A stretch of 17,065 nucleotides of DNA from Cyrtobacter comes. GTDB taxonomy: Bacteria > Pseudomonadota > Alphaproteobacteria > Rickettsiales > Midichloriaceae. Of the stretch, positions 8,295-16,258 are shown piece after piece (position 1 is the first letter of the stretch; each line of letters begins with the position of its first letter). The position numbers and the translations under genes were made by a program. The notes beneath the pieces were generated by a model. That model saw nothing but the letters and a program-made list of their open reading frames with translations, made no database searches and was not told where the DNA came from. The stretch spans positions 1 to 17,065 of the forward strand of contig NZ_JARGYT010000023.1 in the NCBI RefSeq assembly GCF_034470605.1. The letters are read 5' to 3'.

Positions 8295-9686
8295 TAAGAT
8301 TTTCAGTATCTCCTCTTTATCATTATGCTCATATTCTATACCCTTTATAATCTGCCCACATTCATGCCCCTTACCAAGGATAAACACTACATCTCCCTCT
8401 TCTGCAATTTCGGCAGCAGCTTTAATAGCTAACTTACGATCCGCAATCTCTACATAATCTCTATTAATTATTCCACTTATTATTTCTTTCCTTATAGAGG
8501 AAGGATTCTCATTTCTTGGGTTATCATCTGTAACTATTACCAAGTCTGAATATTTTGCCGATACATTACCCATAATTAACCTTTTACTTTTATCCCTATC
8601 CCCACCACAACCAATTACAGAGATTATTCTTCCATTACAGAATTTTTTTGCCTCGGAAAGAATGGTATAAACCGCATCAGGGGTATGAGCAAAATCCACA
8701 AAAAAATCCGCACCATTTATAGTAGCAATTTTTTCGAATCTACCATCAACATTTTTGATTTTAGATATTACATTCAGTATATCGCTTTTATCTATCCCAC
8801 ATGCAATAGCCATTGCAATTGCACACATTAAGTTAATCTTTTGAAAATCTCCTGATAAATCTATATCAAATGGAAATTTGTCATTAAAAATCGTTATATA
8901 ACAATTAGAATTATCATATTCCAAAAAAAGATCAGACCCTCTAGATTTGCCATATTGAATCACACGAAGACCACGCCCCTTGCATACATTAATAACCTCA
9001 TCAACCACATCAAAAGAATCATACATAACAGCAGTCTCATTTATAAGCTCATTAAAAAGCCTCAATTTAGCCCTAAGATATGCACTTGATGATAAATGAT
9101 AATCTAAATGATCTAAACTAAAATTAGTAAAAGCACCAACTCTTATCTCTAACCCATCCAACCTCTTTTGATCAAGCCCATGACTAGATGCCTCAAGCGC
9201 CACATACTCTATGCCAGATTCAGCTAATTTATTAAGCTCTTGATTAAGGATAATTGAAGGCGGAGTTGTTAGCGGTGTTTTCTTATTATAAGCGCTGGAT
9301 TTCAACCCTAACGTACCAATTGAAGCACCGCCCCCCATTGTCAAGATACAAATTTGCCTAAAAAAATCTACAGTAGACGTTTTGCCATTTGTACCTGTCA
9401 CCGCTACTATGTTTTTTGGCTTCCTTTTATAAAATACCGAAGCAAAAATTGCCAACTCCTTCCTGACATCCTTAACAAAATGATAATTTATACCATCTTT
9501 TGTTATAATCTCTAAACCCTCCTCTAGAACTATATCACTTGCACCATTACGTATAGCTTCATCTATAAATTCAACTCCATTAATAACTTTTCCATTTATA
9601 ACAAAAAAGACAAATCCAGGACCTACCTTCCTCGAATCATCAGCAAACCCAGAAACCAGGTTTAAATTTAGGCACACTTTATTCAA
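8286..9686 (-). CDS. murE: UDP-N-acetylmuramoyl-tripeptide synthetase (DAP-adding)
   Basis: Cytoplasmic Mur ligase that adds meso-diaminopimelate to UDP-MurNAc-L-Ala-D-Glu using ATP. The 466 residues contain the usual three domains: the N-terminal UDP-binding part (FADDSRKV, residues 14-21), the ATP P-loop GTNGKTST (98-105), TTPPS (140-144), EASSHGL (165-171), the lysine expected to be carbamylated (Lys207 in YLRAKLRLF), and the C-terminal domain with DFAHTPDA and DDNPRNENP. The DNPR motif is the known mark of specificity for DAP rather than lysine. The C-terminal GKGHE motif is present. The frame begins with TTG at 9684-9686 and overlaps the end of glmS by 8 bp, suggesting translational coupling; a GTG three codons further in is the alternative. 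It is the last gene of the murB-to-murE operon. A dcw-type neighbour such as murF is absent. Confidence 0.96.
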   Translation of the reverse strand: MNKVCLNLNLVSGFADDSRKVGPGFVFFVINGKVINGVEFIDEAIRNGASDIVLEEGLEIITKDGINYHFVKDVRKELAIFASVFYKRKPKNIVAVTGTNGKTSTVDFFRQICILTMGGGASIGTLGLKSSAYNKKTPLTTPPSIILNQELNKLAESGIEYVALEASSHGLDQKRLDGLEIRVGAFTNFSLDHLDYHLSSSAYLRAKLRLFNELINETAVMYDSFDVVDEVINVCKGRGLRVIQYGKSRGSDLFLEYDNSNCYITIFNDKFPFDIDLSGDFQKINLMCAIAMAIACGIDKSDILNVISKIKNVDGRFEKIATINGADFFVDFAHTPDAVYTILSEAKKFCNGRIISVIGCGGDRDKSKRLIMGNVSAKYSDLVIVTDDNPRNENPSSIRKEIISGIINRDYVEIADRKLAIKAAAEIAEEGDVVFILGKGHECGQIIKGIEYEHNDKEEILKILNS

Positions 9687-11490
9687 CCGTAACTGATTTA
9701 GCTAAATTCCTTGGTCTATCTATATCACAACCCTTAGCTGTGGCCGCATTATATGCAATGAGCTGCATTGCCAAAGTAAAGGTAAAGGGCGCTAATAGCT
9801 CGTTACCTACACTAGGCAACCTGACAACCCAATTACATGAATCGTTTTTATAATCCAAGCTATCAGTTATAAGCATAACATTAGAAGATCTTGCTAGCAC
9901 TTCCTCAAGCGAGGTTATAGTTTTTTTGAACAATTTTCCATTATTTACAAGCGATACCGCCATCACATCATCATCTATCAAAGCTATAGTTCCATGCTTC
10001 AATTCACCAGATGGAATACCCTCTGCAGGAATATACGCTATCTCTTTTATTTTTAGCGCCCCTTCCATAACAATAGGATATAAAATTCCCTTACCAAAAT
10101 ATAGGATGCTTTTTTGTTTCAAAAAACCCTTCATAACTATAGAATTTATTTGATCCCGCATGGCAATAACACACTCCATAGAATACGGAACAGCACAAAT
10201 CGCCTTTACATAATCATTATAAATCTCCCTAGTTATAGATTTTCTAGCAAGACCAGCACTAAGCGCAAGAAGAAATAGTATAGTAATCTGCGAATAAAAA
10301 GTCTTTGTTGCAGCCACAGCCACTTCACGACCAGCCATCATTTGTATAAGATTTTCAACATTTCTGGAAATTGAGCTATGCATGTTATTTACTATCCCTA
10401 CCGTTCTTGCATTAGGTCTATTTTGCTTAACATACCTAAGTGCAGAAAATGTATCAGCAGTCTCACCAGATTGTGAAATAAAAATATAAACAGAATTGTT
10501 TGTAATTTGTATTGGTGGCCTTACATTAAATTCAGATGATATGGTGACAGTAACTTTTATACCCGCAATCTCCTCTATCCAATATTTTCCAGTTAACGCC
10601 GCAAAGTAAGAACTACCACAGGCAATTATAAAAATTTCATCTAATATATTAAAATCTAAACCTTTGATTAGCTCTTTATCTATATAATAGTTTATAATAT
10701 CGCGGACAACTCCTGGCTGAGATTCTATTTCTCTTCGCATATTATCCTCAACACCTAATCTTAAGGCATCATCACCATCATCTACTTGTTTTAAATCAAT
10801 AGATATCACCTTACCTTCAAAATCAAATATTTCAAACCCTTTGGAGCTAATAACTGCAATACTCTCATTCTCTAGATAAGCAATACCAGCTACTCCAGAT
10901 GGAAGCGCACTACTATCTGAAGAAACGGCCATAAAATCACCCCCCTTCCCTAACACAAGGTTCATATTGCTCTTAGCAACCACTATTTTATCAGGCTCCT
11001 GTGCAGAAATAAGCGCAAAGGCAAAATTACCCTGCAGCCTCTTTATTGCTACGGTTATCGCCCTTAATAAACCCTCTTCACTCTGTAACTCATATTCTAT
11101 CAATGCAGCTAAAACTTCTGTATCTGTCTCTCCAGAAAACTCAACCCCTCTATCTAAAAGCCACTTTTTAATCTCAAAGTGGTTGTCTATCGTTCCATTA
11201 TGCACAACAGCTATATTAGCTCTAACAATAGGATGTGTATTTTCTATAGAGACCTTGCCGTGCGTCGCCCACCTTGTATGCCCTATTATGGTTCTAGAAT
11301 TTAACCGCTTATTTTGAAGCTTTTTCTTTAACTTCTCTATCCGACCCAATGATTTACACTCATAGATCCCCCTTCCATCAAACGCCGCTATACCAGCGGA
11401 ATCGTACCCCCTATATTCAAGCTTCTCCAAAGAGGCTATAACATCGTTCAAAACTGCATATTGACCTGCTATAGCTATTATTCCGCACAT
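9679..11490 (-). CDS. glmS: Glutamine--fructose-6-phosphate aminotransferase (isomerizing)
   Basis: Makes glucosamine-6-phosphate from fructose-6-phosphate and glutamine, the first committed step towards UDP-GlcNAc for peptidoglycan and any lipid A. The 603 residues are near full family length. The N-terminal glutaminase domain starts with the nucleophile Cys2 (MCGIIAIAG) and shows RGYDSAGIA (27-35), HTRWATHG (71-78), HNGTIDN (97-103) and GETDTEV (120-126). Two SIS sugar-isomerase domains follow, with ACGSSYFAALTGKYW, ISQSGETADTFSALR and AATKTFYSQ, and the C-terminus is the classical PRNLAKSVTVE. The ATG at 11488-11490 is fixed by the need for Cys at position 2. It lies 8 bp downstream of pgsA and overlaps murE. 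No glmS-type ribozyme was recognised upstream; the short gap leaves no room for one. Confidence 0.98.
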   Translation of the reverse strand: MCGIIAIAGQYAVLNDVIASLEKLEYRGYDSAGIAAFDGRGIYECKSLGRIEKLKKKLQNKRLNSRTIIGHTRWATHGKVSIENTHPIVRANIAVVHNGTIDNHFEIKKWLLDRGVEFSGETDTEVLAALIEYELQSEEGLLRAITVAIKRLQGNFAFALISAQEPDKIVVAKSNMNLVLGKGGDFMAVSSDSSALPSGVAGIAYLENESIAVISSKGFEIFDFEGKVISIDLKQVDDGDDALRLGVEDNMRREIESQPGVVRDIINYYIDKELIKGLDFNILDEIFIIACGSSYFAALTGKYWIEEIAGIKVTVTISSEFNVRPPIQITNNSVYIFISQSGETADTFSALRYVKQNRPNARTVGIVNNMHSSISRNVENLIQMMAGREVAVAATKTFYSQITILFLLALSAGLARKSITREIYNDYVKAICAVPYSMECVIAMRDQINSIVMKGFLKQKSILYFGKGILYPIVMEGALKIKEIAYIPAEGIPSGELKHGTIALIDDDVMAVSLVNNGKLFKKTITSLEEVLARSSNVMLITDSLDYKNDSCNWVVRLPSVGNELLAPFTFTLAMQLIAYNAATAKGCDIDRPRNLAKSVTVE

Positions 11491-11498
11491 CTAAAAAA

Positions 11499-12047
11499 TC
11501 AGCTAATATATTTAAACCCTTCTCTTAAGTAAGCATAGCCAGTAATAATGGTAAGGCAAGCAGCTATCCATATACCAATCTTTCCAATTATTAATATATA
11601 AGCAGCATTTACTACATTTTCACCTAACAGAAGGATTATTATAGAAGACATCTGAACAAAAGTTTTTAACTTAGCCATCCTACTCACCGGAATACTTATC
11701 TTGAATTCTGCTAAATTTTCCCTCAAGCCCGAAACAAATATCTCTCTGCATAAAATTGCAACAGTAGGTACAACTGGGGCTATATCTTTATGTACAAGCA
11801 TCAAAAGAGTTGAGGCTATAAGCATCTTATCTGCCACAGGATCTAAAATCCGACCAAACCTGGTCTCAGCCTTCCACATTCTAGCTAAAACACCATCTAT
11901 ATAGTCTGTTAGGCTTGCTCCAACAAATATACCAACAGAGATATACCTCGCAACAACACCATCTATATAAAAAGAAATTATCAAAACAGGAATAAGGACT
12001 ATCCTTAGAACTGTCAAAGCATTCGGTATACGATCAGAAGGTAGCAT
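11499..12047 (-). CDS. pgsA: CDP-diacylglycerol--glycerol-3-phosphate 3-phosphatidyltransferase
   Basis: Integral membrane enzyme that makes phosphatidylglycerol phosphate, the precursor of phosphatidylglycerol and cardiolipin. The 182 residues match the usual PgsA length. The CDP-alcohol phosphatidyltransferase signature D-x2-D-G-x2-A-R-x8-G-x3-D-x3-D is complete at residues 48-73 (DYIDGVLAR ... GRILDPVADK). Several hydrophobic helices surround it (for example ALTVLRIVLIPVLIISFYI and the C-terminal AAYILIIGKIGIWIAACLTI). The start ATG gives the typical beginning IPNALTVLRI. It lies 39 bp after uvrC and 8 bp before glmS. Adjacent uvrC and pgsA genes are known from several proteobacteria, which supports the call. 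Confidence 0.96.
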   Translation of the reverse strand: MLPSDRIPNALTVLRIVLIPVLIISFYIDGVVARYISVGIFVGASLTDYIDGVLARMWKAETRFGRILDPVADKMLIASTLLMLVHKDIAPVVPTVAILCREIFVSGLRENLAEFKISIPVSRMAKLKTFVQMSSIIILLLGENVVNAAYILIIGKIGIWIAACLTIITGYAYLREGFKYIS

Positions 12048-12086
12048 CTAAAATAAATAGAATCTAGAAAGCTTAACTAGGAGATC

Positions 12087-13910
12087 TTATATATCTTTTT
12101 TTTGCTGTAAATAAACGTATAATTTTTTTGCGAACCCTTTACCAAAACTTGGTATATTTTCTAATTCATTCAAGCTCATACCCAACATCCTCTTAGGAGA
12201 GCCATAAAGGCTTTGGAGTATCTTCTTTCTTTTTTCCCCTATAAACTCTATTTCTTCAAATTCTGAGGAGATGAATTTTTTATCTCTAATTTTTCTGTGC
12301 GTAGTTATGGCAAATCTATGCGCCTCATCTCTAAGCCTCTGTAAATAAAATAATAACGAATCTCTTTTTGATAATTTTATTTCAGAGCCATCAATTAAAA
12401 CTATTTTTTCCTCACCTGCATTTCTCTTTTTGCCCTTTGCTATACCTATTATGCTTGTTTGAATACCAATCTCTTGTAATATAGCATAAGCTGCATTTAG
12501 CTGGGTTATACCACCATCAATTATAATGAGCTGTGGTAATGCCCAATCTTTATTAAATCTCCTTTTTATAACCTCTTTCATCATTTTAATATCATCTCCA
12601 GAATCTGTAGAGCCTATCTTAAACACCCTATACTCTGCTTTTTCAAAACCATTTTGCGATGCAACAACCATACAACCCACAGCACTAGAGCCAAATATAT
12701 GGCTATTATCATATATTTCTATTCTTCTAACCTCGCCTGGTATTTGCAATAACCTTCTAAGCTTTTCTATATTTTCTAACTCATTCGCAGCCCCCTTTTT
12801 AAGCGCTAATGAATTTTTAACATTATTTTTTACTAGCTCTATTAAATCCCCATCCTGAATTTCACTCAAAGGCCTTATTTTACAATTTTTACCTAAAACA
12901 CCCTTTAATACAGTAGCTAAAACATCAAACTCTTTTTCAATATCCGCCTCAAAATAACTACTTATGAAAATATTATCTATTTTTTTAATATTTGATTTAT
13001 AAAAATTGATAATAATACTAGATAACTCGGAATACTCTATTGAATTTTCGAAATACATATTATGGCAATCATGTATCCTAGAAGAGATAATTTCTGTAAA
13101 TTGAAGACAACCCCTACCCTCTCCCTGATACAGGGCAAAAATATGACAATCACCTCCCTTAACACTTATCCTATCAGATATTTTTCTCAATGCCGCTACC
13201 TCATCACGCAATACAGCGGCACGCTCAAATTCAAGATCTAAAGAGGCCTTTTCCATTTTTTTTAACAACTCAGCCTGAATAGATTTGGTGCTACCAGTAA
13301 GTACATTCATTGCAGCTTTGACTGAATCGTTATACCTATTTAAATCAACGTTCCCTACACATGGCCCTGAACACTTCTTTATTTGATATAACATACATGG
13401 CCTAGTTCTATTTTTAAAATAAGAATCACTACAAGTTCTAAGCAAAAAAAGCTTTTGCAATAATACAACAACTTCTTCTAAATGAAACGAGCTTATAAAT
13501 GGACCAAAAAGCTCTAGATTCTTTTGCCTCCCACCCCTATATTTTAAAATTCGCGGAAAAGGATGAGAAGTATCAATTGCTATATAGGGAAATGATTTAT
13601 CATCTTTTAGTAATACATTGTATTTCGGCTTAATATCCCGAATTAATTTTGCCTCAAGAATTAAGGCATCAATTTCTGAATTTGTAACAAAAAACTCAAT
13701 ATGCCTTATTAAAGAAACCATTATCTTTAACCTATTTGGCATTTTTTCCGTATTAATATACTGTGTTATTCGCTTTTGCAGCACCTTGGCCTTACCTACA
13801 TAAATAACCTCACCTTCAGCAGATAGCATCTTATATACACCGGAAGCATACGGAGCCCTTGCTTCTTTTAAAACTGATATACCCCTTACTATATCGTATG
13901 TTGTACCCAC
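12087..13910 (-). CDS. uvrC: Excinuclease ABC subunit C
   Basis: Nuclease subunit of UvrABC nucleotide excision repair, which cuts on both sides of a DNA lesion bound by UvrB. The 607 residues equal the normal length. The N-terminal GIY-YIG nuclease, responsible for the 3' incision, shows GVYKMLS (24-30) and EVIYVGKAKVLQKRI (34-48). A UVR domain for UvrB contact is seen around 200-235 (DLEFERAAVLRDEVAALR). The RNase H-like nuclease for the 5' incision has IEIYDNSHIFGSSAVGCMVV and IIDGGITQLNAA. A helix-hairpin-helix end (LENIPSFGKGFAKKLYVYL) closes the protein. The Cys-containing segment CxxY...KKCSGPC is also typical. The frame opens with GTG at 13908-13910, because an in-frame TAA lies three codons upstream and GIY-YIG begins soon after. 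It follows tsaE by 15 bp. Confidence 0.97.
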   Translation of the reverse strand: MGTTYDIVRGISVLKEARAPYASGVYKMLSAEGEVIYVGKAKVLQKRITQYINTEKMPNRLKIMVSLIRHIEFFVTNSEIDALILEAKLIRDIKPKYNVLLKDDKSFPYIAIDTSHPFPRILKYRGGRQKNLELFGPFISSFHLEEVVVLLQKLFLLRTCSDSYFKNRTRPCMLYQIKKCSGPCVGNVDLNRYNDSVKAAMNVLTGSTKSIQAELLKKMEKASLDLEFERAAVLRDEVAALRKISDRISVKGGDCHIFALYQGEGRGCLQFTEIISSRIHDCHNMYFENSIEYSELSSIIINFYKSNIKKIDNIFISSYFEADIEKEFDVLATVLKGVLGKNCKIRPLSEIQDGDLIELVKNNVKNSLALKKGAANELENIEKLRRLLQIPGEVRRIEIYDNSHIFGSSAVGCMVVASQNGFEKAEYRVFKIGSTDSGDDIKMMKEVIKRRFNKDWALPQLIIIDGGITQLNAAYAILQEIGIQTSIIGIAKGKKRNAGEEKIVLIDGSEIKLSKRDSLLFYLQRLRDEAHRFAITTHRKIRDKKFISSEFEEIEFIGEKRKKILQSLYGSPKRMLGMSLNELENIPSFGKGFAKKLYVYLQQKKDI

Positions 13911-13925
13911 AACACTTTAATAATC

Positions 13926-14339
13926 CTAATAATTATGGATAACACTAATCTCTCTTAGGTTTTCGTTCAATATCTTTATTTCTATTATTATAGAACTATG
14001 AATAAACTCCTGAACAATTTGTGGCCATTCTATTATAACCAATCCTGAATTCATTGCATCCTCTAGCCCTATATTAACGAGCTCATTTCTATCTTCGATT
14101 CTATAAAAATCAAAATGATAAACATCAAAATATGCCGCCGTATAGATATTCATTATATTAAATGTTGGGCTTGTTACAGCACACTTCATACCAAGCTCCC
14201 ACATAAAATACTTTACAAATGATGTTTTTCCAGAACCAAGATCTCCGTATAAGAAGATTATTGTATCACTTTTAGATAATTCAACCACATATCTTGCAAC
14301 TTTTTGCAAATCATGCTCTTGATATAATTTAAATAACAT
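13926..14339 (-). CDS. tsaE: tRNA t6A biosynthesis ATPase TsaE
   Basis: Small P-loop ATPase that works with TsaB and TsaD to make N6-threonylcarbamoyladenosine at position 37 of ANN-decoding tRNAs. The 137 residues fit the family. Walker A is GDLGSGKTS (32-40). The family motifs SPTFNIMNIY, HFDFYRIED and IEWPQ follow in the expected order. The ATG (14337-14339) lies inside the end of murB with an 11-bp overlap, pointing to coupled translation. tsaB and tsaD are not in the window. Confidence 0.95.
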   Translation of the reverse strand: MLFKLYQEHDLQKVARYVVELSKSDTIIFLYGDLGSGKTSFVKYFMWELGMKCAVTSPTFNIMNIYTAAYFDVYHFDFYRIEDRNELVNIGLEDAMNSGLVIIEWPQIVQEFIHSSIIIEIKILNENLREISVIHNY

Positions 14340-15231
14340 CCTGACCTAAAATTTTTATCTCTGGCTCTAAAAGTACCCCACTTTTCTCAAAAACCCTCAT
14401 CTGAACCTCAAAAACCAATTTCTCTACATCCAAAGCCGTGGCTTCGGACTCTAAATTAATAAAATTACAGTGCTTTTCAGACATCACCGCACCACCAACT
14501 CTAAAACCTCTACAACCAGCCTGATCTATTAGTTGCCAAGCCTTCATATCAGCATCAGGGTTTTTAAACGTAGAGCCCGCAGTTCTAGCCCTTATAGGCT
14601 GCGTAGACTCCCTTTTGTGCCTAATACTAAGCATCTCATCCTGTATTCTGCTCTTATCCCCAATAGAATAACTAAAGGCTGCTTCAATGAATATATGATT
14701 AATTACCTCAGATTCTCTATATTTATAGCCCATTTGATCTACGGATAACTCCTTAATATTACCATGAATATCAACCACCTTTGTAGATACCAACACATCC
14801 TTAACCTCTCTGCCATAAGCACCAGCATTCATAGTAAGCGCACCACCAATAGTACCTGGTATTCCACTTAAAAATTCAAGACCTGCAATGGAATTATCCA
14901 TAGCATATTCAGCAACACTCGTATCTAATGTTGCGCCACCAGCAACTAATGTTTCTGAATTATGATGAACATAATTAAATGCCCTACCTAATCTAATAAC
15001 AACACCATCAAATCCAGAATGCCTGATTAAAATATTAGACCCAGCTCCAAGCATAAAAATTGGCAAATCACTACTCTTATTAGATAAGAAATATACCAAA
15101 TCTTCAAGATCCAACGGCACGAATAAGACAGCCGCCCTACCACCAACCCCTAACCAACAGAGCTTTGAAAGATCAGCATTTAATCTATACCGCCCCCTAA
15201 TTTTAGGTAAGTTATTATATAATGAATGCAT
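14329..15231 (-). CDS. murB: UDP-N-acetylenolpyruvoylglucosamine reductase
   Basis: FAD enzyme that uses NADPH to reduce UDP-GlcNAc-enolpyruvate to UDP-MurNAc, the second committed step of peptidoglycan synthesis. Counting from an upstream GTG at 15244-15246 the frame has 305 residues; I prefer the ATG five codons later (15229-15231), because the conserved part starts only at LPKIRGRYRLNADLSKLCWLGVGG. In the 305-residue numbering, FAD-binding motifs are GAGSNILI (67-74) and SGIPGTIGGALTMNAGAYG (127-145). YKYRES (175-180) carries the conserved Arg, AGSTFKNP (223-230) the catalytic Ser225, and LEPEI (293-297) the C-terminal Glu. The short, direct route from YKYRES to AGSTFKNP suits the type II MurB usual in alphaproteobacteria. 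It is the first gene of a six-gene operon and diverges from the small-peptide array. Confidence 0.96.
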   Translation of the reverse strand: MHSLYNNLPKIRGRYRLNADLSKLCWLGVGGRAAVLFVPLDLEDLVYFLSNKSSDLPIFMLGAGSNILIRHSGFDGVVIRLGRAFNYVHHNSETLVAGGATLDTSVAEYAMDNSIAGLEFLSGIPGTIGGALTMNAGAYGREVKDVLVSTKVVDIHGNIKELSVDQMGYKYRESEVINHIFIEAAFSYSIGDKSRIQDEMLSIRHKRESTQPIRARTAGSTFKNPDADMKAWQLIDQAGCRGFRVGGAVMSEKHCNFINLESEATALDVEKLVFEVQMRVFEKSGVLLEPEIKILGQDVI

Positions 15232-15295
15232 ATAATGAAATAACACTCAACATAAACAACAGTACATATATTACAAAGCCCAAATACCAGCCCTG

Positions 15296-15316
15296 ATTAT
15301 ATCAAAATAAATTATA
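15296..15316 (-). promoter_or_regulatory. Possible -10 boxes for the murB operon
   Basis: Two perfect TATAAT hexamers face murB at 15296-15301 and 15311-15316, 65 and 80 bp upstream of the preferred ATG. Neither has a good -35 match at the proper distance, so assignment is tentative. Confidence 0.3.
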
Positions 15317-15459
15317 AAGAGCTATAAGATATCGAGCCTCCCTCAGTCCATTCATAAAGTAATGCCCCTACTCTTCAGATAGAGCCAGAATATTTAGATC
15401 ATTTTGCATCAGTATTTACTTAGAATGCTTACTTATTCATTATAGACTAAATTAATTGC

Positions 15460-15487
15460 TTGAAAAATAGTAATATTAATATATATA
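15460..15487 (+). promoter_or_regulatory. Possible promoter of the small-peptide array
   Basis: TTGAAA (15460-15465) and TATATA (15482-15487) are separated by 16 bp and lie about 40 bp upstream of the first ATG of the array. TTGAAA differs from the -35 consensus at one position. This is the best candidate for a promoter reading through the first copies. Confidence 0.35.
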
Positions 15488-15526
15488 CGAACGCACGTAA
15501 CTTAAATTTTGAATATTTTAATACAA

Positions 15527-15631
15527 ATGGAAAATAAAATAATAGAGCTTGGCTCCGCTGATGAACTTGTGATGGGTTCTATGCCTGGTGGTTGCGAATT
15601 GGTTGCAGGCGCCCTTTCTCATCCTCGCTAG
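15527..15631 (+). CDS. Lasso-like RiPP precursor peptide, copy 1
   Basis: 34 residues: leader MENKIIELGSADELVM, then the candidate core GSMPGGCELVAGALSHPR (18 residues). Gly1 and Glu8 are in the register used for the isopeptide ring of lasso peptides; Pro4 and Cys7 lie within the ring. The core is the most hydrophobic of the set. The ATG has no Shine-Dalgarno sequence. Upstream sequence and start match copy 9 closely. Being coding is well supported by the array; the lasso class is inferred from the pattern, since no lasso cyclase or peptidase gene is present here. Confidence 0.7.
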   Translation: MENKIIELGSADELVMGSMPGGCELVAGALSHPR

Positions 15632-15675
15632 AGTAACAGCTTCTGAACGTGGCTTCAAAAAGAAACAATATTTCT

Positions 15676-15681
15676 TATAAT
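15676..15681 (+). promoter_or_regulatory. Possible -10 box before copy 2
   Basis: TATAAT 32 bp upstream of the copy 2 ATG, with TTCAAA at 15654-15659 and a 16-bp spacer as a possible -35 box. It lies in the 81-bp gap between copies 1 and 2, the widest gap in the array apart from the one holding the relic. Confidence 0.3.
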
Positions 15682-15712
15682 ATCTCCAAACCAAATATGT
15701 GAATTATAGATT

Positions 15713-15967
15713 ATGGTACAAAATCAACATAAAATAATAGAACTCGGCTCCGCTGATAAACTTGTAATGGGGAACGGCGGCAGAAAAGAAGAGGGAAATA
15801 TTAGCCTTAAATCTACAAAGGAATGTCTCTTCAACCAACTAAATTATATAATAGTTAAAATTATGATTAACATGATGATAACAGAGCTTGGCTCCGCTGA
15901 TGAACTCGTGATGGGGGGCAGGGAAGGACTAGTGAAAGCAACAAAGAGCGTCCTAATAAATGTATAA
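15713..15967 (+). CDS. Fused double precursor, copies 2a and 2b
   Basis: One 84-residue frame carrying two leader motifs. The first part is MVQNQHKIIELGSADKLVM with Lys in place of the usual leader Glu, followed by GNGGRKEEG..., where both positions 7 and 8 are Glu. Instead of stopping after 15-20 core residues, the frame runs on through about 15 further residues (KSTKECLFNQLNYIIVK) into a second leader with its own ATG codons at 15863, 15872 and 15875. The fusion is probably secondary: the 68 bp at 15849-15916 also occur at 16567-16634 with one mismatch, so the second copy seems to have been placed here by recombination, removing the first copy's stop. Either a long product or two separate starts is possible. 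Confidence 0.6.
   Translation: MVQNQHKIIELGSADKLVMGNGGRKEEGNISLKSTKECLFNQLNYIIVKIMINMMITELGSADELVMGGREGLVKATKSVLINV
15863..15967 (+). CDS. Lasso-like RiPP precursor peptide, copy 2b (internal start)
   Basis: Read from its own ATG, in frame with the fused gene, this copy gives 34 residues: leader MINMMITELGSADELVM and tail GGREGLVKATKSVLINV. It is the only readable copy without Glu or Asp at positions 7-9 (residue 8 is Lys; an acid occurs only at position 4), so it could not form the ring proposed for the others. It may be a degenerate or re-purposed copy. Its nearest relative is copy 7. Confidence 0.5.
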   Translation: MINMMITELGSADELVMGGREGLVKATKSVLINV

Positions 15968-15991
15968 TATAATTGATTCGCTATAATAAAT

Positions 15992-16108
15992 ATGAAAAAC
16001 AAAACCAAAATAATAGATCTCGGCAACGCTGATGAACTTGTAATGGGAAATGGTGCTACCAGAACCGAGCAGCAAGACGGTAACCATGAGACGACAGTCT
16101 CAAAATAG
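15992..16108 (+). CDS. Lasso-like RiPP precursor peptide, copy 3
   Basis: 38 residues: leader MKNKTKIIDLGNADELVM, with two conservative changes (Glu to Asp, Ser to Asn), then the 20-residue core GNGATRTEQQDGNHETTVSK. Gly1 and Glu8 are kept. The core is very polar. TATAAT boxes lie at 15963-15968 and 15982-15987; the second would leave almost no leader RNA. It starts 24 bp after the end of the fused copy 2. Confidence 0.68.
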   Translation: MKNKTKIIDLGNADELVMGNGATRTEQQDGNHETTVSK

Positions 16109-16147
16109 ATCGCTATTTATATAAAATTATTTATTATTCAGTATTAT

Positions 16148-16258
16148 ATGAAAAACAAAACTAAAATAATAGAACTCGGCTCCGCTGATGAACTTGTAAT
16201 GGGAAATGGTGCCAATCGTAAGGAAAGATTCGACGCTAGCCGTCATGATAATAAATAA
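16148..16258 (+). CDS. Lasso-like RiPP precursor peptide, copy 4
   Basis: 36 residues: consensus leader MKNKTKIIELGSADELVM and the core GNGANRKERFDASRHDNK (18 residues), with Gly1 and Glu8. The first four core residues (GNGA) are shared with copy 3, and the tail is rich in Arg, Asp and His. It begins 39 bp after copy 3 and is followed by a 125-bp gap holding a decayed copy. Confidence 0.7.
   Translation: MKNKTKIIELGSADELVMGNGANRKERFDASRHDNK

Noticed and set aside
11491..11498. glmS ribozyme upstream of glmS
   Set aside because: Only 8 bp separate pgsA and glmS, and no ribozyme core was recognised inside the pgsA end.
15247..15526. tRNA or other structured RNA between murB and the array
   Set aside because: No cloverleaf, T-loop motif or strong hairpin was found on reading both strands.
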